Source of the DNA: an uncultured Roseibium sp. | GTDB taxonomy: Bacteria; Pseudomonadota; Alphaproteobacteria; Rhizobiales; Stappiaceae | Direction of reading: 5' to 3' | NCBI RefSeq assembly: GCF_947496995.1 | Contig: NZ_CANMFD010000001.1 | Coordinates: 1,050,692-1,114,691 of the forward strand | Length of the DNA stretch: 64,000 nucleotides | In this document: positions 1-8,047 of the stretch, one piece after another | Layout: the number at the start of each line of letters is the position of its first letter | How positions within the stretch are numbered: the first letter of the stretch is position 1 | The notes under the pieces: model-generated | The model's database searches: none | What the model was told of the DNA's origin: nothing | What the model saw: only the letters and a program-made list of their open reading frames with translations | Program-made: the position numbers and the translations under genes

Positions 1-1593
1 GACTTCAGATGCGGCTTCGATAATGCCGTCGGCATCCTCGCCTTGGGGCGTTTCATCGGTGTCGGTGTCGATCTCCGGCGCCGCATCGCCTGCATCTTCG
101 ATTGCGTGCTCTTCGGAAAAGGACTGATCGAAGCTGGACAGGGCCGTGCTCAGGAGGACCTCCTTGGCTTCAACCGCATCGGCGGTCCGGCAGACGCCGA
201 AACCACGATAGCCCTCGAATTTCCGGTTGCGATCAAAGGCGGGCAGGGCGGCCATGTCCACCGGCACCCGCAGCGGAGCGCCGCTGACCGGCCAGTCGAC
301 CGTCTTGCCGCTCCATGTGTCGCGACGGTCGAGCGCGCGCGCGATGTTGCCGCGTGGATCCAGCTCGAATTTTTCCGAAACCTCTTCCCAGGTCAGGCCG
401 ACGATATCCGTCGCTTCCGGGCCGAGCACTTCGGAGAATTCGTCCGAGAGGAATGTGAAGCGCTGGTCGATGTCCATTTTCCACGCGAAGCGGACGGGAC
501 GGCGGCGGGGACGGAAGACAAACGTCTCGTCTTCGGCCGCGACAGGCTGTTCCTCTGAAAGGTCTGCGGTTCCTTGCGGGGCGTCCTCTTCGGCCGTGCT
601 CCCCAAACCTGCATCCGGTTCAGCGTCGTCTTCCGCATCATACTGAGGTGCCGCATCATCCGGACCGGCGACATGTTCGCTCTCGTCGGTGATGCCCGAC
701 GCGACGGCTTGAATGTCTTCCGCAGTGTCCAGTTCATCGGACAGATCTTCGGCTGCGGTTTCCTCAACCGGTGCGTCCTCAACTGCGGCGTCATTGGCTT
801 CGGCTGCGCTTTCCAGTTCGTCATCGCCGACGTCTTTTGAAACTCCGTCGCCGGTCTCTTCGCTCAGACCGGACATGTCCTCGGCATCGTCCGCCGCAAG
901 CACGGGTTCCGGGGAGGGCACTGCAACGACGCTGTCGGAGGCGTCCGGCTCTTCGGACGTCTCATCCGCCAGAGGAGCATTGTCCAGAACCATCAGTCGC
1001 CGACCGGCCGAAACTTCCAGCACGACACCTTCATGGAAGCCGCCGTCAAGTTCCAGCGGGCCGAACAGGGCCTTTTGATCCTCCGGAAGACCCGGATCCG
1101 CCGGAGACCCTTCCAGATCGCCAAGGCGTTCTTCGACCATGTTGCCAGCGGTCAGGAAAACCGTCGTGTCGTCACCCGTCAGCATGTGAGCGAAAGCCGG
1201 GACGGGCTCGCGCGCCGTAACAAGTCCCTTGTCGCCGCAGACAATCAGGGCCGCGTCCTCGCCGGATTCCAGCACGACCCGTCTGCACTGGCACGTAAGC
1301 AGCATGACCCTCAGGCCCCGGTAGAACCGGAGGCGGTCGATGCTGAACTTGTCCGTCGAACCGGACTGCGCGATGCGGGCGATATGCGGACGCGCCGGAG
1401 AGCGCTCAAGGGAGCTGAGGGTGGCAAGGCCGGAAACGGCGGAGACGGAAAAAAACGAGGCTCCGGCGGCGTTTGCCCAAAGGATGCGCGCTCCGTCGGC
1501 CGACCAGAGCCAGGCCGCTCTTTTATCGGCAATCAACTCAACCAGATCATCCATGGCGCTCAGTTCCAGGAATGATTGGGTCTGACTGTCCAT
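1..1593 (-). CDS. PAS-domain sensor histidine kinase, PdhS/CbrA-like (N-terminal 531 codons; runs off window)
   Basis: The frame is open from an ATG at 1593 to the window edge, with GGAG upstream of the start. The N-terminus reads as a degenerate sensor domain (around residues 15-60, with the motif LWSADGARILWANAAG). A very acidic, low-complexity linker follows (roughly residues 205-350), then a PAS fold around 367-468 (RFAWKMDIDQRFTFLSDEF). A second acidic stretch reaches the edge. This layout resembles the long PdhS/CbrA kinases that act on DivK/PleD in the CtrA cell-cycle network of Rhizobiales. The HisKA and HATPase domains would lie outside the window, so kinase activity is inferred, not seen. 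Another multi-PAS kinase is possible. A CtrA-like box lies upstream. Confidence 0.6.
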   Translation of the reverse strand, partial: MDSQTQSFLELSAMDDLVELIADKRAAWLWSADGARILWANAAGASFFSVSAVSGLATLSSLERSPARPHIARIAQSGSTDKFSIDRLRFYRGLRVMLLTCQCRRVVLESGEDAALIVCGDKGLVTAREPVPAFAHMLTGDDTTVFLTAGNMVEERLGDLEGSPADPGLPEDQKALFGPLELDGGFHEGVVLEVSAGRRLMVLDNAPLADETSEEPDASDSVVAVPSPEPVLAADDAEDMSGLSEETGDGVSKDVGDDELESAAEANDAAVEDAPVEETAAEDLSDELDTAEDIQAVASGITDESEHVAGPDDAAPQYDAEDDAEPDAGLGSTAEEDAPQGTADLSEEQPVAAEDETFVFRPRRRPVRFAWKMDIDQRFTFLSDEFSEVLGPEATDIVGLTWEEVSEKFELDPRGNIARALDRRDTWSGKTVDWPVSGAPLRVPVDMAALPAFDRNRKFEGYRGFGVCRTADAVEAKEVLLSTALSSFDQSFSEEHAIEDAGDAAPEIDTDTDETPQGEDADGIIEAASEV

Positions 1594-2173
1594 GGCTCTG
1601 CTCCAAACTGGTCTGCAACACCGGTTTACGGTGCACGCGGCTGCCGGATCTGCCTGCATTGGTAAACAACCCGTTAATACAAGCAAACTCACGCGTCGTC
1701 CACGTAAAGCACGGTTGTAAAAGGGGTTACGTGAAGGCGTGGTTAATCCGGACGCCGAACCTGTAACGGATATGGGCCTGATTTCGCCCGATTGAAGTCG
1801 TCCCCGGATGCTCCTGGAAACAACGTAGCGGCACTTTGGGAGACGACGAGCTGGCCGTGCCGGACCGCCTGATGATCATTTCCGGGAAACCGGACTGGAT
1901 GGGTCTGGCTGCTGAAAGCCGCTTTTGCGCCTCCGCGCACCAGGCTGTCTTTTTCCCACACCCCCTCGGGCAGGGCATCGGAAACGCGGCGCCTCCCGCA
2001 ACCTGGCATTTCGTGTTCTGGAAGTTTCCCGTCTCCGGTTCGTCCTGTTCACAGGTGCATTGTCCAAAGACACAGGTTTGCCGGATCGCCATCTCCATGA
2101 TACGTATTTTTGGCAGGAAACGTGTTCAGGATTTCCACACCCCCTATCATCCTGCAACCCGAGGAGCGCCGAC
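1594..2173. other. intergenic stretch without a convincing gene
   Basis: These 580 bases separate the minus-strand kinase from the plus-strand phasin and hold both promoters. No open frame here has family-like composition or a ribosome site. Visible signals are a CtrA-like half-site pair at 1661-1677 and a 7-base inverted repeat, CACGTAA (1701-1707) with TTACGTG (1727-1733). I see no RNA gene. Confidence 0.6.
1661..1677 (-). promoter_or_regulatory. CtrA-like box upstream of the histidine kinase
   Basis: On the minus strand the bases read TTAACGGGTTGTTTACC. This fits the CtrA consensus TTAA-N7-TTAACC with one mismatch. It lies about 70-85 bases upstream of the kinase start at 1593. Such boxes occur by chance in AT-richer spacers, so this is only suggestive. 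Confidence 0.3.
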
Positions 2174-2560
2174 ATGAGTAAAGACAAGAACGGTTTCGAA
2201 ATCCCCGACCAGATGCGTGAATTTGCCGACAAGAGTGTCGACCAGGCGCGCAAAGCATTCGACGATTTCATGGGGGCGACCCAAAAAGCGGTTTCCAATG
2301 TGGAAGACAGCGCCACCGCCGTTCAGGCAGGTGCCGCGGATGTCAACAAGAAGGCCCTGACCTACGCCGAGGAGCACGTTGACGCCGCTTTCCAGTTTGC
2401 ACAGCAACTCGTCAAGGCGAATGACCTTGAGGAAATGATGAAGCTCCAGCAGGATTATTTGCGCAGCCAGATGGAAAACCTCGGCGAACAGGCACGCGAA
2501 TTCTCCAACTCCGCCACCAAGGCGGTCCAGGACGCGGCCAAGGCAGCCCAGAAGAAGTAA
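2174..2560 (+). CDS. phasin family protein (128 aa)
   Basis: A small, amphipathic, mostly helical protein of the Phasin_2 type. Phasins coat polyhydroxyalkanoate granules and set their number and size. The central part (residues 15-75) has the family pattern of regularly spaced small and charged residues ending in NKKALTYAEEHVDAAFQFAQQL, followed by LQQDYLRSQMENL, a phasin hallmark. There is no signal peptide or membrane segment. The ATG at 2174 is preceded by GAGGAG at about 8 bases; an in-frame upstream extension lacks a comparable site. A second phasin lies 370 bases downstream, but the spacer holds a hairpin and a separate promoter, so the two are probably separate units. Confidence 0.88.
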   Translation: MSKDKNGFEIPDQMREFADKSVDQARKAFDDFMGATQKAVSNVEDSATAVQAGAADVNKKALTYAEEHVDAAFQFAQQLVKANDLEEMMKLQQDYLRSQMENLGEQAREFSNSATKAVQDAAKAAQKK

Positions 2561-2585
2561 CCGGCCGTCCGGAACGGACGTCCCG

Positions 2586-2607
2586 CGCGGGGTGCGATCA
2601 CCCCGCG
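2586..2607 (+). terminator. GC-rich hairpin after first phasin
   Basis: A perfect 9-base stem (CGCGGGGTG / CACCCCGCG) with a 4-base loop lies 26 bases after the phasin stop. No T-run follows, so it is a weak intrinsic terminator or an mRNA-stabilising 3' hairpin. Confidence 0.45.
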
Positions 2608-2618
2608 TGATACGCCCT

Positions 2619-2645
2619 AGATCAGATCTGATCTGATCAGATCAG
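2619..2645. repeat. overlapping GATC-rich perfect palindromes
   Basis: Bases 2619-2634 form a 16-base perfect palindrome and bases 2628-2645 an 18-base perfect palindrome (CTGATCTGATCAGATCAG); the two share seven bases. Together they place five GATC sites within 27 bases between the two phasin genes. The function is unknown. Confidence 0.8.
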
Positions 2646-2792
2646 TAGACTGCATGTTCCAGTTGTAGTAACTTAAAAGACGTCCTTCCCAGGGCGCGCT
2701 GACGGAAGCTGCCTACGACGGCGGAGCGGGACAATGATACCCGCGCATCGCCTAGCCGCCTGACCATCCGGAACCTCTTCAGAACTCATTTT

Positions 2793-2826
2793 ATTGTGCA
2801 GTGCAAAAAAATGTTGCAATGCAACA
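2793..2826 (+). promoter_or_regulatory. putative PhaR operator with overlapping promoter
   Basis: Two TGC-type dyads stand side by side: TTGTGCAGTGCAA (2794-2806) and the stronger TGTTGCAATGCAACA (2812-2826). Alphaproteobacterial PhaR, the repressor of phasin genes, binds TGC/GCA-rich dyads of this kind. The second dyad contains TTGCAA (2814-2819), which could be a -35 element with TATGTA (2837-2842) 17 bases on as a -10. Bound repressor would therefore block the promoter. The phasin start is about 110 bases downstream. Confidence 0.6.
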
Positions 2827-2933
2827 AATGATACACTATGTAGAGCCTGCGGATGACGACAGGGTCCGTCGACAAAAGTTCGGCGGGAAGAAAACAAACC
2901 GATGATCGCATCCGAACTCAAGGAGATGAGATC

Positions 2934-3446
2934 ATGACTGAGACAACCACAACAGCCAAAGCGGCCCCGAAAGCACGTGCAACCAAAGCAAAAGCGGCTC
3001 CTGCCGGTGTAGCTTTCCCGGACTTCGAAGCCTTCGCAATGCCGAAGATGGAAGTTCCTGCCGCGTTCCGTGAAGCCACGGAAAAAGGCATCGAAAACGC
3101 ACGCGACGCATATGCAAAGGTGAAAACCGCTGCTGAAGACGCGACCGACCTGATGGAAGACACGTTCGAAACGTCCCGCCAGGGCGTTGTCGAGTTCAAC
3201 CACAAGGCTGTCGATGCGGCCAAAGCGAACACCGATGCGGCGTTCACCTTCTTCAAGGACCTGATGTCCGCGAAATCGGTGGCTGAAGCTATCGAACTGC
3301 AGTCCACGTTCGCACGTGAGCAGTTCGAAGCTGTGAGCTCCCAGACCAAGGAAATGCAGGAAATGGCGACCAAGCTTGGTACCGACGTATCTGCACCGGT
3401 CAAGGAAGCTTTCGAAAAGTCCTTCAAGGAAATGAAGCTTCACTGA
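2934..3446 (+). CDS. phasin family protein (170 aa)
   Basis: The N-terminal 25 residues are rich in Ala, Lys and Thr (TTTTAKAAPKARATKAKAA), a basic tail that could bind DNA or RNA. The granule-binding phasin domain follows (around 30-165): PDFEAFAMPKMEVPAAFREATEKG, then NHKAVDAAKANTDAAFTFFKDL and ELQSTFAREQFEAVSSQTKEM. The ATG at 2934 has AAGGAGATGAGATC immediately upstream, a near-ideal ribosome site. Codon use looks strongly biased, as expected for an abundant granule protein. A PhaR-like operator lies upstream and an intrinsic terminator at 3486-3517, so this is probably a single-gene unit induced when polyhydroxybutyrate accumulates. Confidence 0.92.
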   Translation: MTETTTTAKAAPKARATKAKAAPAGVAFPDFEAFAMPKMEVPAAFREATEKGIENARDAYAKVKTAAEDATDLMEDTFETSRQGVVEFNHKAVDAAKANTDAAFTFFKDLMSAKSVAEAIELQSTFAREQFEAVSSQTKEMQEMATKLGTDVSAPVKEAFEKSFKEMKLH

Positions 3447-3485
3447 GCTTTTTGAACTGAACGTTCAAGACGGCTATCAGATCCG

Positions 3486-3517
3486 ATGCCCGGGGTTTTC
3501 CCCGGGCATTTGCTTTT
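3486..3517 (+). terminator. intrinsic terminator after second phasin
   Basis: A perfect 10-base stem (ATGCCCGGGG / CCCCGGGCAT) with a TTTT loop is followed by TTGCTTTTC. It ends 70 bases after the phasin stop. Confidence 0.8.
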
Positions 3518-3636
3518 CAACAGACCGGTTTTTTCAGAAAATTCAGACTTGCCGGTTTGCAGAAACGGGGTTAGAAGACGCCCTTGCAAACGGTGGTCCG
3601 GGCCAGCAGGTTCCGCGCCGCCTTGAATGCCCTTAA

Positions 3637-3713
3637 GCAGACGTAGCTCAGTTGGTTAGAGCGTCGGATTGTGGCTCCGAAGGTCGGTGGTTCGAACCCA
3701 CTCGTCTGTACCA
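3637..3713 (+). tRNA. tRNA-His (GTG anticodon)
   Basis: The cloverleaf is complete: acceptor GCAGACG pairs with CGTCTGT (one G-U at position 1), the D arm is GCTCAGTTGGTTAGAGC, the anticodon stem TCGGA/TCCGA encloses a loop with anticodon GTG at 3671-3673, the T arm contains GGTTCGAACCC, the discriminator base is A and CCA is encoded. No G-1 opposite position 73 is present in the pairing, and A73 replaces the usual C73. This is the known alphaproteobacterial exception to the universal tRNA-His identity element. Confidence 0.95.
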
Positions 3714-3810
3714 TTCCCAAGCGGGCCTGTCGCGGCAGATGAGTGACGCTTCAGAGCGTCCGGAACATCTCCTCCAAAGCTGACGACCTTCCTGCGACAA
3801 GCCCACTTTC

Positions 3811-6141
3811 TCAATTTGACCGATAAACATACACCGGGCTCGTCCAGGCGCGGGTGCCGTCCTCGAGCTCGACACGGATATAGAGCGGGTTGTCCCCTTT
3901 GGCCTTCAACTCAACGGGCCGGGAGAAGGTGAGGGATCTGTGCGGGTTGACCGATGGCAGCCGGCTGATTTTCAGGAATCGGGGCAACTCTCCGGACGCA
4001 TCGAAGACCACTTCCTCCTGTCCGATTTCCGCGATCGGCAGATCGAAGGACACAAGTGGCGTCTTTACCGAAATCACTCCCTCCGCTGCAGTGTCCAGGT
4101 AAAGGTCTGCGCCACCGAAATTTCCGGTCGTCAAAGCCTTCCAGGTCACTTCCGCCGCATTGACGGCGTCGATCGTCTTGTCCGGGTTGAAGAAATTGAT
4201 CGGCGTGATGTCGGTGATGCTGTTTCCGGAAACCGTCGCCGTTCCGTCCCAGATGACCTCCCGGAATCGGCCGCGGTATTCCGCCCCTTCCCAATGAAGC
4301 CGCAGGCGCGCGCCCAGGTCCTCTTCTGAATAGGGGCGAATGGTTTCCACCAGCTCAAGACCGTTTAAAAGATCGACTTTCAGGATGGGGGAATTGCTGT
4401 CGACGGCGACATTCAGTTCCATCTCTCCGGAAGGCAGTTGAACGATATCGCCCATCATCGCCGTGCGCGAGGAAACCGGTTTGCTGTCGAACAACTTCGG
4501 GTCATCGTGATACAGAGCGGCGTCTTCGCTGAAACGCGCCTCGACGCTGATCGCCATGCGCCCGCCATCGCCGCCGGTGGTGCCGTAGTGGCGCCGCTTG
4601 CGCATGCAGTCGAGCAGCGCCTCACGGCTCAGCTCCGCCGTGTGGAAGCAGGTCAGGCCGCCGATGGCGCCGAACTTGCCCGCGCCGGGATAGCTCGCGC
4701 CGGGACGGCCCTTGTGTCCGTCCGAATTGCACACCACGCCGACGCGGTACCCGAACTTGAGCGCATCGTGCAGCAGCCATTCGAAGGTTCCCCAGGACGA
4801 ATGGACCTCAACCGATCTTTCGAAGCGCCCGTCATGGGCAAGACCGATATCGGCATAACGTCCGCCGCAATGGGCATAACAGACGACGTCTTTCTCCCCG
4901 TTTTCGGCGAAAGCCTGAAACAGCTCCCCGGCGGTGAAACAGTCGGTGTCGGCTGTCGTCGTGTCTTCGACCAGCGCGTGGGAAGAGCGCCGGATAATGC
5001 GGTCGTCGGTCGGAAAGAAGACGTTGCGGTCGCCGCCCAGAGCGGTGTTCCCGGACCATTCGTAACCCGGCATCGCCACGAATGTGCCCGGGTCGTCGAA
5101 TTCGGCGGTAATCCGGTTCAGCTCTGCCCAGAACAGGTCGGTGATCTGGAAGTCATTGCCCTGGTGACCGCAGGCATCGACCCAGGCCTTGTCGCGGGCG
5201 AACGCGAAATAGCCGCGCGCGCTGTTGGTGCCGATGGTCTCTTCTGACTGGCCGTGCATGTCGCCCCAGAAGTGCACCAGTTTCCGGTCTTCGGCGATCA
5301 CCGGGTTGGTCCGCGCGACGACGCGGCCGCTTTCGTCCTTGACGGTAACGGCGGCCTTGCCGGGCTCTTTCAGGGAAAGACCGTCAATCGTGACGCCGAA
5401 TGTGCCTTCTTTCATCTCGGTGCTGTCCGGCAGGCCGGCGATCGCGCCCTCGGCTTCCAGATACAGTTTGCCGGAACAGCGATCCGTCGGATTGCCCCAT
5501 TTGTCCTCGCCCTTGATCTTCAGCGAAAACACCTCGCCCGGCCGGCGCAGGGTCGGCATGATTGCGGCATATTTGACGGCCGGTCCCGGAACGATGGCAA
5601 TCATCGGCTGCACGGGCAGGGTCTGGAAATTGAAGGTGGCGATCGGGTCGACCAGCACCCTGAACTCGAACGTTTCCTCGCAAAAGGTCTGCAGCCGCAT
5701 GCCCGGTCCACCGTGATCGGTGACGCCGAAGCGGATGGTGATGCTGTCGCCTTCCTGCAGGAACCCCTTCACCACCTTGATCCAGAGCGTGCGGTCCCAG
5801 GGGCGCACATTGCCCTTCGGATCCCAGCGGAGTTGCAGCACGGCTCCGTTGGATGCTTCCACGGTGCAGTAGTTGGCACCGGACGGATCGTCGAACTGAG
5901 GATTGCCCTGATCGGATGCGAAGCGGAAGCAAACCCGCAGGCTGCCGGAGTCGTCAACGCCGAAAGTGCCCGCCGTATAGACAAGGGTGAAGGACGCATA
6001 GGACCCTGCAACGAATTCGCCGGCCGGCGTGATGGTTGCCTGTCCGAGAAGGGAGGGGGAGATCGGGTCGCGGATCACACCGCTGTCCATGGCCTCCCAG
6101 GGACGGTCCTGGAAAGCGGTCGCTGATGGGCTGGAAGACAT
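3811..6141 (-). CDS. DUF3604 family protein (776 aa), PHP-like metal site
   Basis: A cytoplasmic-looking protein with no signal peptide. Residues 1-280 look like beta-rich, Ig-like modules. From about 290 the DUF3604 core begins with HFWGDMHGQS (290-299), then YAHCGGRYAD (422-431), EVHSSW (445-450) and NSDGHKGRPGASYPG (472-486). The Asp-x-His, lone His and Asp-Gly-His series recalls the metal ligands of PHP and amidohydrolase enzymes; that reading is inference, as the family has no firm function. It is the last gene of a GntR-dctP-dctQ-dctM operon, starting about 50 bases after dctM with AAGAAGG upstream of the ATG. It probably acts on the imported compound. Confidence 0.8.
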   Translation of the reverse strand: MSSSPSATAFQDRPWEAMDSGVIRDPISPSLLGQATITPAGEFVAGSYASFTLVYTAGTFGVDDSGSLRVCFRFASDQGNPQFDDPSGANYCTVEASNGAVLQLRWDPKGNVRPWDRTLWIKVVKGFLQEGDSITIRFGVTDHGGPGMRLQTFCEETFEFRVLVDPIATFNFQTLPVQPMIAIVPGPAVKYAAIMPTLRRPGEVFSLKIKGEDKWGNPTDRCSGKLYLEAEGAIAGLPDSTEMKEGTFGVTIDGLSLKEPGKAAVTVKDESGRVVARTNPVIAEDRKLVHFWGDMHGQSEETIGTNSARGYFAFARDKAWVDACGHQGNDFQITDLFWAELNRITAEFDDPGTFVAMPGYEWSGNTALGGDRNVFFPTDDRIIRRSSHALVEDTTTADTDCFTAGELFQAFAENGEKDVVCYAHCGGRYADIGLAHDGRFERSVEVHSSWGTFEWLLHDALKFGYRVGVVCNSDGHKGRPGASYPGAGKFGAIGGLTCFHTAELSREALLDCMRKRRHYGTTGGDGGRMAISVEARFSEDAALYHDDPKLFDSKPVSSRTAMMGDIVQLPSGEMELNVAVDSNSPILKVDLLNGLELVETIRPYSEEDLGARLRLHWEGAEYRGRFREVIWDGTATVSGNSITDITPINFFNPDKTIDAVNAAEVTWKALTTGNFGGADLYLDTAAEGVISVKTPLVSFDLPIAEIGQEEVVFDASGELPRFLKISRLPSVNPHRSLTFSRPVELKAKGDNPLYIRVELEDGTRAWTSPVYVYRSN

Positions 6142-6192
6142 TTGAAACCTTCTTTTTTGATCGGTTGGGCCGAGGGGCGCGTCAGGTCACGC

Positions 6193-7464
6193 TCAGCCGA
6201 ACAGCCAGACAGGAAACAGGGCAACGGGCGGGTAGTAGGTGATGATCAGAAGATCGAGGAGCAGCACGCCGATGTAGGGCCAGATCGTGGTCACGATCTT
6301 CTCGATGGGGACCTTGGTGATTGCCGAGGCGATGAAGAGGTCGACGCCGAGCGGTGGCGTCACGGTGCCGATGCTCAGGTTTACCGAGACGATGATGCCG
6401 AACAGCACCGGGTCGATGCCGAAGCTCATGGCGGCCGGATAAAGGATGGAGGTGAAGATCACGATTGCGGCGGCGGCATTCATGATGCAGCCGACGAACA
6501 GCAGGAAGACATTCACCAGAAGCAGATAGACGATCGGCCCGCCCGCGGTTTCGGCCAGATAGGCGGAAATGCTTTGCGGGATCTGGTTGATCGTGATCAG
6601 CCAGGCAAAGACCCCGGCCGCGTTCATGATGAACATCACGACGGCGGAGGACAGGACGGCCTTGTAGAAGGCCCTGTAGAGATCCGCCAGCGTCAGTTCC
6701 CGGTAGATGCAGCCGACGATCAGGCCGTAGAGCACGGCGACGATGGCCGCCTCGGTCGGCGTGAACACGCCGCCGTAAATACCGGAGAGAATGATGACCG
6801 GCATGAGCAGCGGCAGGAAGGCGGCGCGGAAACTGTCCCAGATGCCCGGCAGGCCCTGGAATTCGGTCTTCTCGATGCCCTCCCGCCGGGTGAGGAACCA
6901 GTTCAGCGCCAGCATGCTCACACAGATCACGATCCCCGGTACCATGCCCGCAAGGAAGAGATCGGCGATGGAAACCCCGCTGACGACGCCATACAGAATG
7001 AGCAGGATGCTCGGCGGAATGATCATTCCCGTCACGCCTGCAGCGGCAATGGTGGCGGCGGTGTATTGCGGGCGGTAGCCCTTTTCCTCCATCGGTCCGT
7101 TCATCACCCCGCCGATGGCGGCGACCGTTGCCGCGTTCGACCCAGAGAGCGCGGCGAAGAAACTCGAACCAAGTATGGCAACCGCACCGAGGCCGCCCGT
7201 CATGTGCCCGACAAGGGCCCCCGCGAAGTTGACCAGCCGGCGCGACATGCCGCCTGTCGACATGATTTCACCCGCGAGGATGAAAAACGGAATGGCCAGC
7301 AGCGGGAAGGAGTTGTTCGTCGACAGCAGGCGCTGCGCGGCTATCTGCAGATCGATGCCACTGAGTACCAGTCCCAGGACACTCGACAGGCCCAGCGCCA
7401 CCGCGATCGGCGTGCGGATGAGCATGAGCAGAATGAGAGATCCGAAAATCGCGGCTGTTACCAT
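6193..7464 (-). CDS. dctM: TRAP transporter large permease, DctM type (423 aa)
   Basis: An inner-membrane protein of about 12 hydrophobic segments forming the ion-coupled translocation channel of a TRAP system. Family signatures include FILAGEIMSTGGMSRRL near residue 60, GSNAATVAAIGGVM near 110, GVTGMIIPPSILLILYGV near 140 and, towards the C-terminus, VNLSIGTVTPPLGVDLF. The length is normal. It lies between dctQ (51-base gap upstream) and the DUF3604 gene (51-base gap downstream), all on one strand. The substrate cannot be read from the sequence. Confidence 0.93.
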   Translation of the reverse strand: MVTAAIFGSLILLMLIRTPIAVALGLSSVLGLVLSGIDLQIAAQRLLSTNNSFPLLAIPFFILAGEIMSTGGMSRRLVNFAGALVGHMTGGLGAVAILGSSFFAALSGSNAATVAAIGGVMNGPMEEKGYRPQYTAATIAAAGVTGMIIPPSILLILYGVVSGVSIADLFLAGMVPGIVICVSMLALNWFLTRREGIEKTEFQGLPGIWDSFRAAFLPLLMPVIILSGIYGGVFTPTEAAIVAVLYGLIVGCIYRELTLADLYRAFYKAVLSSAVVMFIMNAAGVFAWLITINQIPQSISAYLAETAGGPIVYLLLVNVFLLFVGCIMNAAAAIVIFTSILYPAAMSFGIDPVLFGIIVSVNLSIGTVTPPLGVDLFIASAITKVPIEKIVTTIWPYIGVLLLDLLIITYYPPVALFPVWLFG

Positions 7465-7515
7465 GGCTGTCTACCGATTCCGGCTGAGAGGGGTCATAAT
7501 CAACGCCCTTGGGTA

Positions 7516-8016
7516 TTACTGGCCTTCGGAAAGAAGCTCGGCGGCGGGCGCCCTGAGCTGCTTCACGGTCAGTTCCAGCGAATAGAGGATGAGGAAGGCC
7601 ATTCCGACGGGAATGGCGCCGTAAACCCACGCCATGGAGATTTCCAGCGCAGGCGAGATCTGCGGTTGAACCCGAAGGGTCAGCCGCAAGCCGTTGATCA
7701 GGATCAGCACGAAGAAAACCATGCCGAGCAGCGTGGCGCTCACCACCGCTGTGCGGTGCAGTGCAAGGGGAAGGTGGGAAACGACCACCCCGATCGCCGC
7801 GTGAAGGTTCCGCCTAAGGGCAACGGCCGATCCGAGGCTGATCATCCAGATGAAGAGATACCGGATGAGCTCGTCGGGAAAGGCCAGTGAACTCTCGATG
7901 ATGAAGCGGAAGACCACCGTCGCGATGCCGAGAACGAACATCGCGGCGAAGCTGAGGACGCATACCACCGACAGGGCGGTCTCGGAGAGGTCGAGGAATT
8001 TTTTGATGACCTGCAT
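7516..8016 (-). CDS. dctQ: TRAP transporter small permease, DctQ type (166 aa)
   Basis: Four predicted transmembrane helices with the DctQ pattern FPDELIRYLFIWMISLGSAVALRRNLHAAIG around residues 45-75. The small permease pairs with DctM in the inner membrane and is needed for transport. It starts 31 bases after the dctP stop and precedes dctM by 51 bases, so it is translated from the same message. Length and order (P-Q-M) are canonical. Confidence 0.92.
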   Translation of the reverse strand: MQVIKKFLDLSETALSVVCVLSFAAMFVLGIATVVFRFIIESSLAFPDELIRYLFIWMISLGSAVALRRNLHAAIGVVVSHLPLALHRTAVVSATLLGMVFFVLILINGLRLTLRVQPQISPALEISMAWVYGAIPVGMAFLILYSLELTVKQLRAPAAELLSEGQ

Positions 8017-8047
8017 GATGTGAATTCCCTGCCGGTGGTTTTGTCGC

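Noticed and set aside
1727..2098. Minus-strand frames in the kinase-phasin spacer
   Set aside because: They overlap one another in different frames, lack ribosome sites and have no family-like sequence.
2673..3443. A 256-codon minus-strand frame over the second phasin
   Set aside because: It runs through the PhaR-like operator and the antisense of a strongly codon-biased phasin; its His/Phe/Gly/Arg-rich composition is artefactual.
5254..6126. A 290-codon plus-strand frame over the DUF3604 gene
   Set aside because: It is antisense to a gene with recognised motifs and has no start signal.
6142..7890. A 582-codon plus-strand frame over dctM and dctQ
   Set aside because: It is antisense to clear TRAP permease genes. 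The product is extremely rich in Asp, His, Arg and Gln, the reverse image of transmembrane codons.
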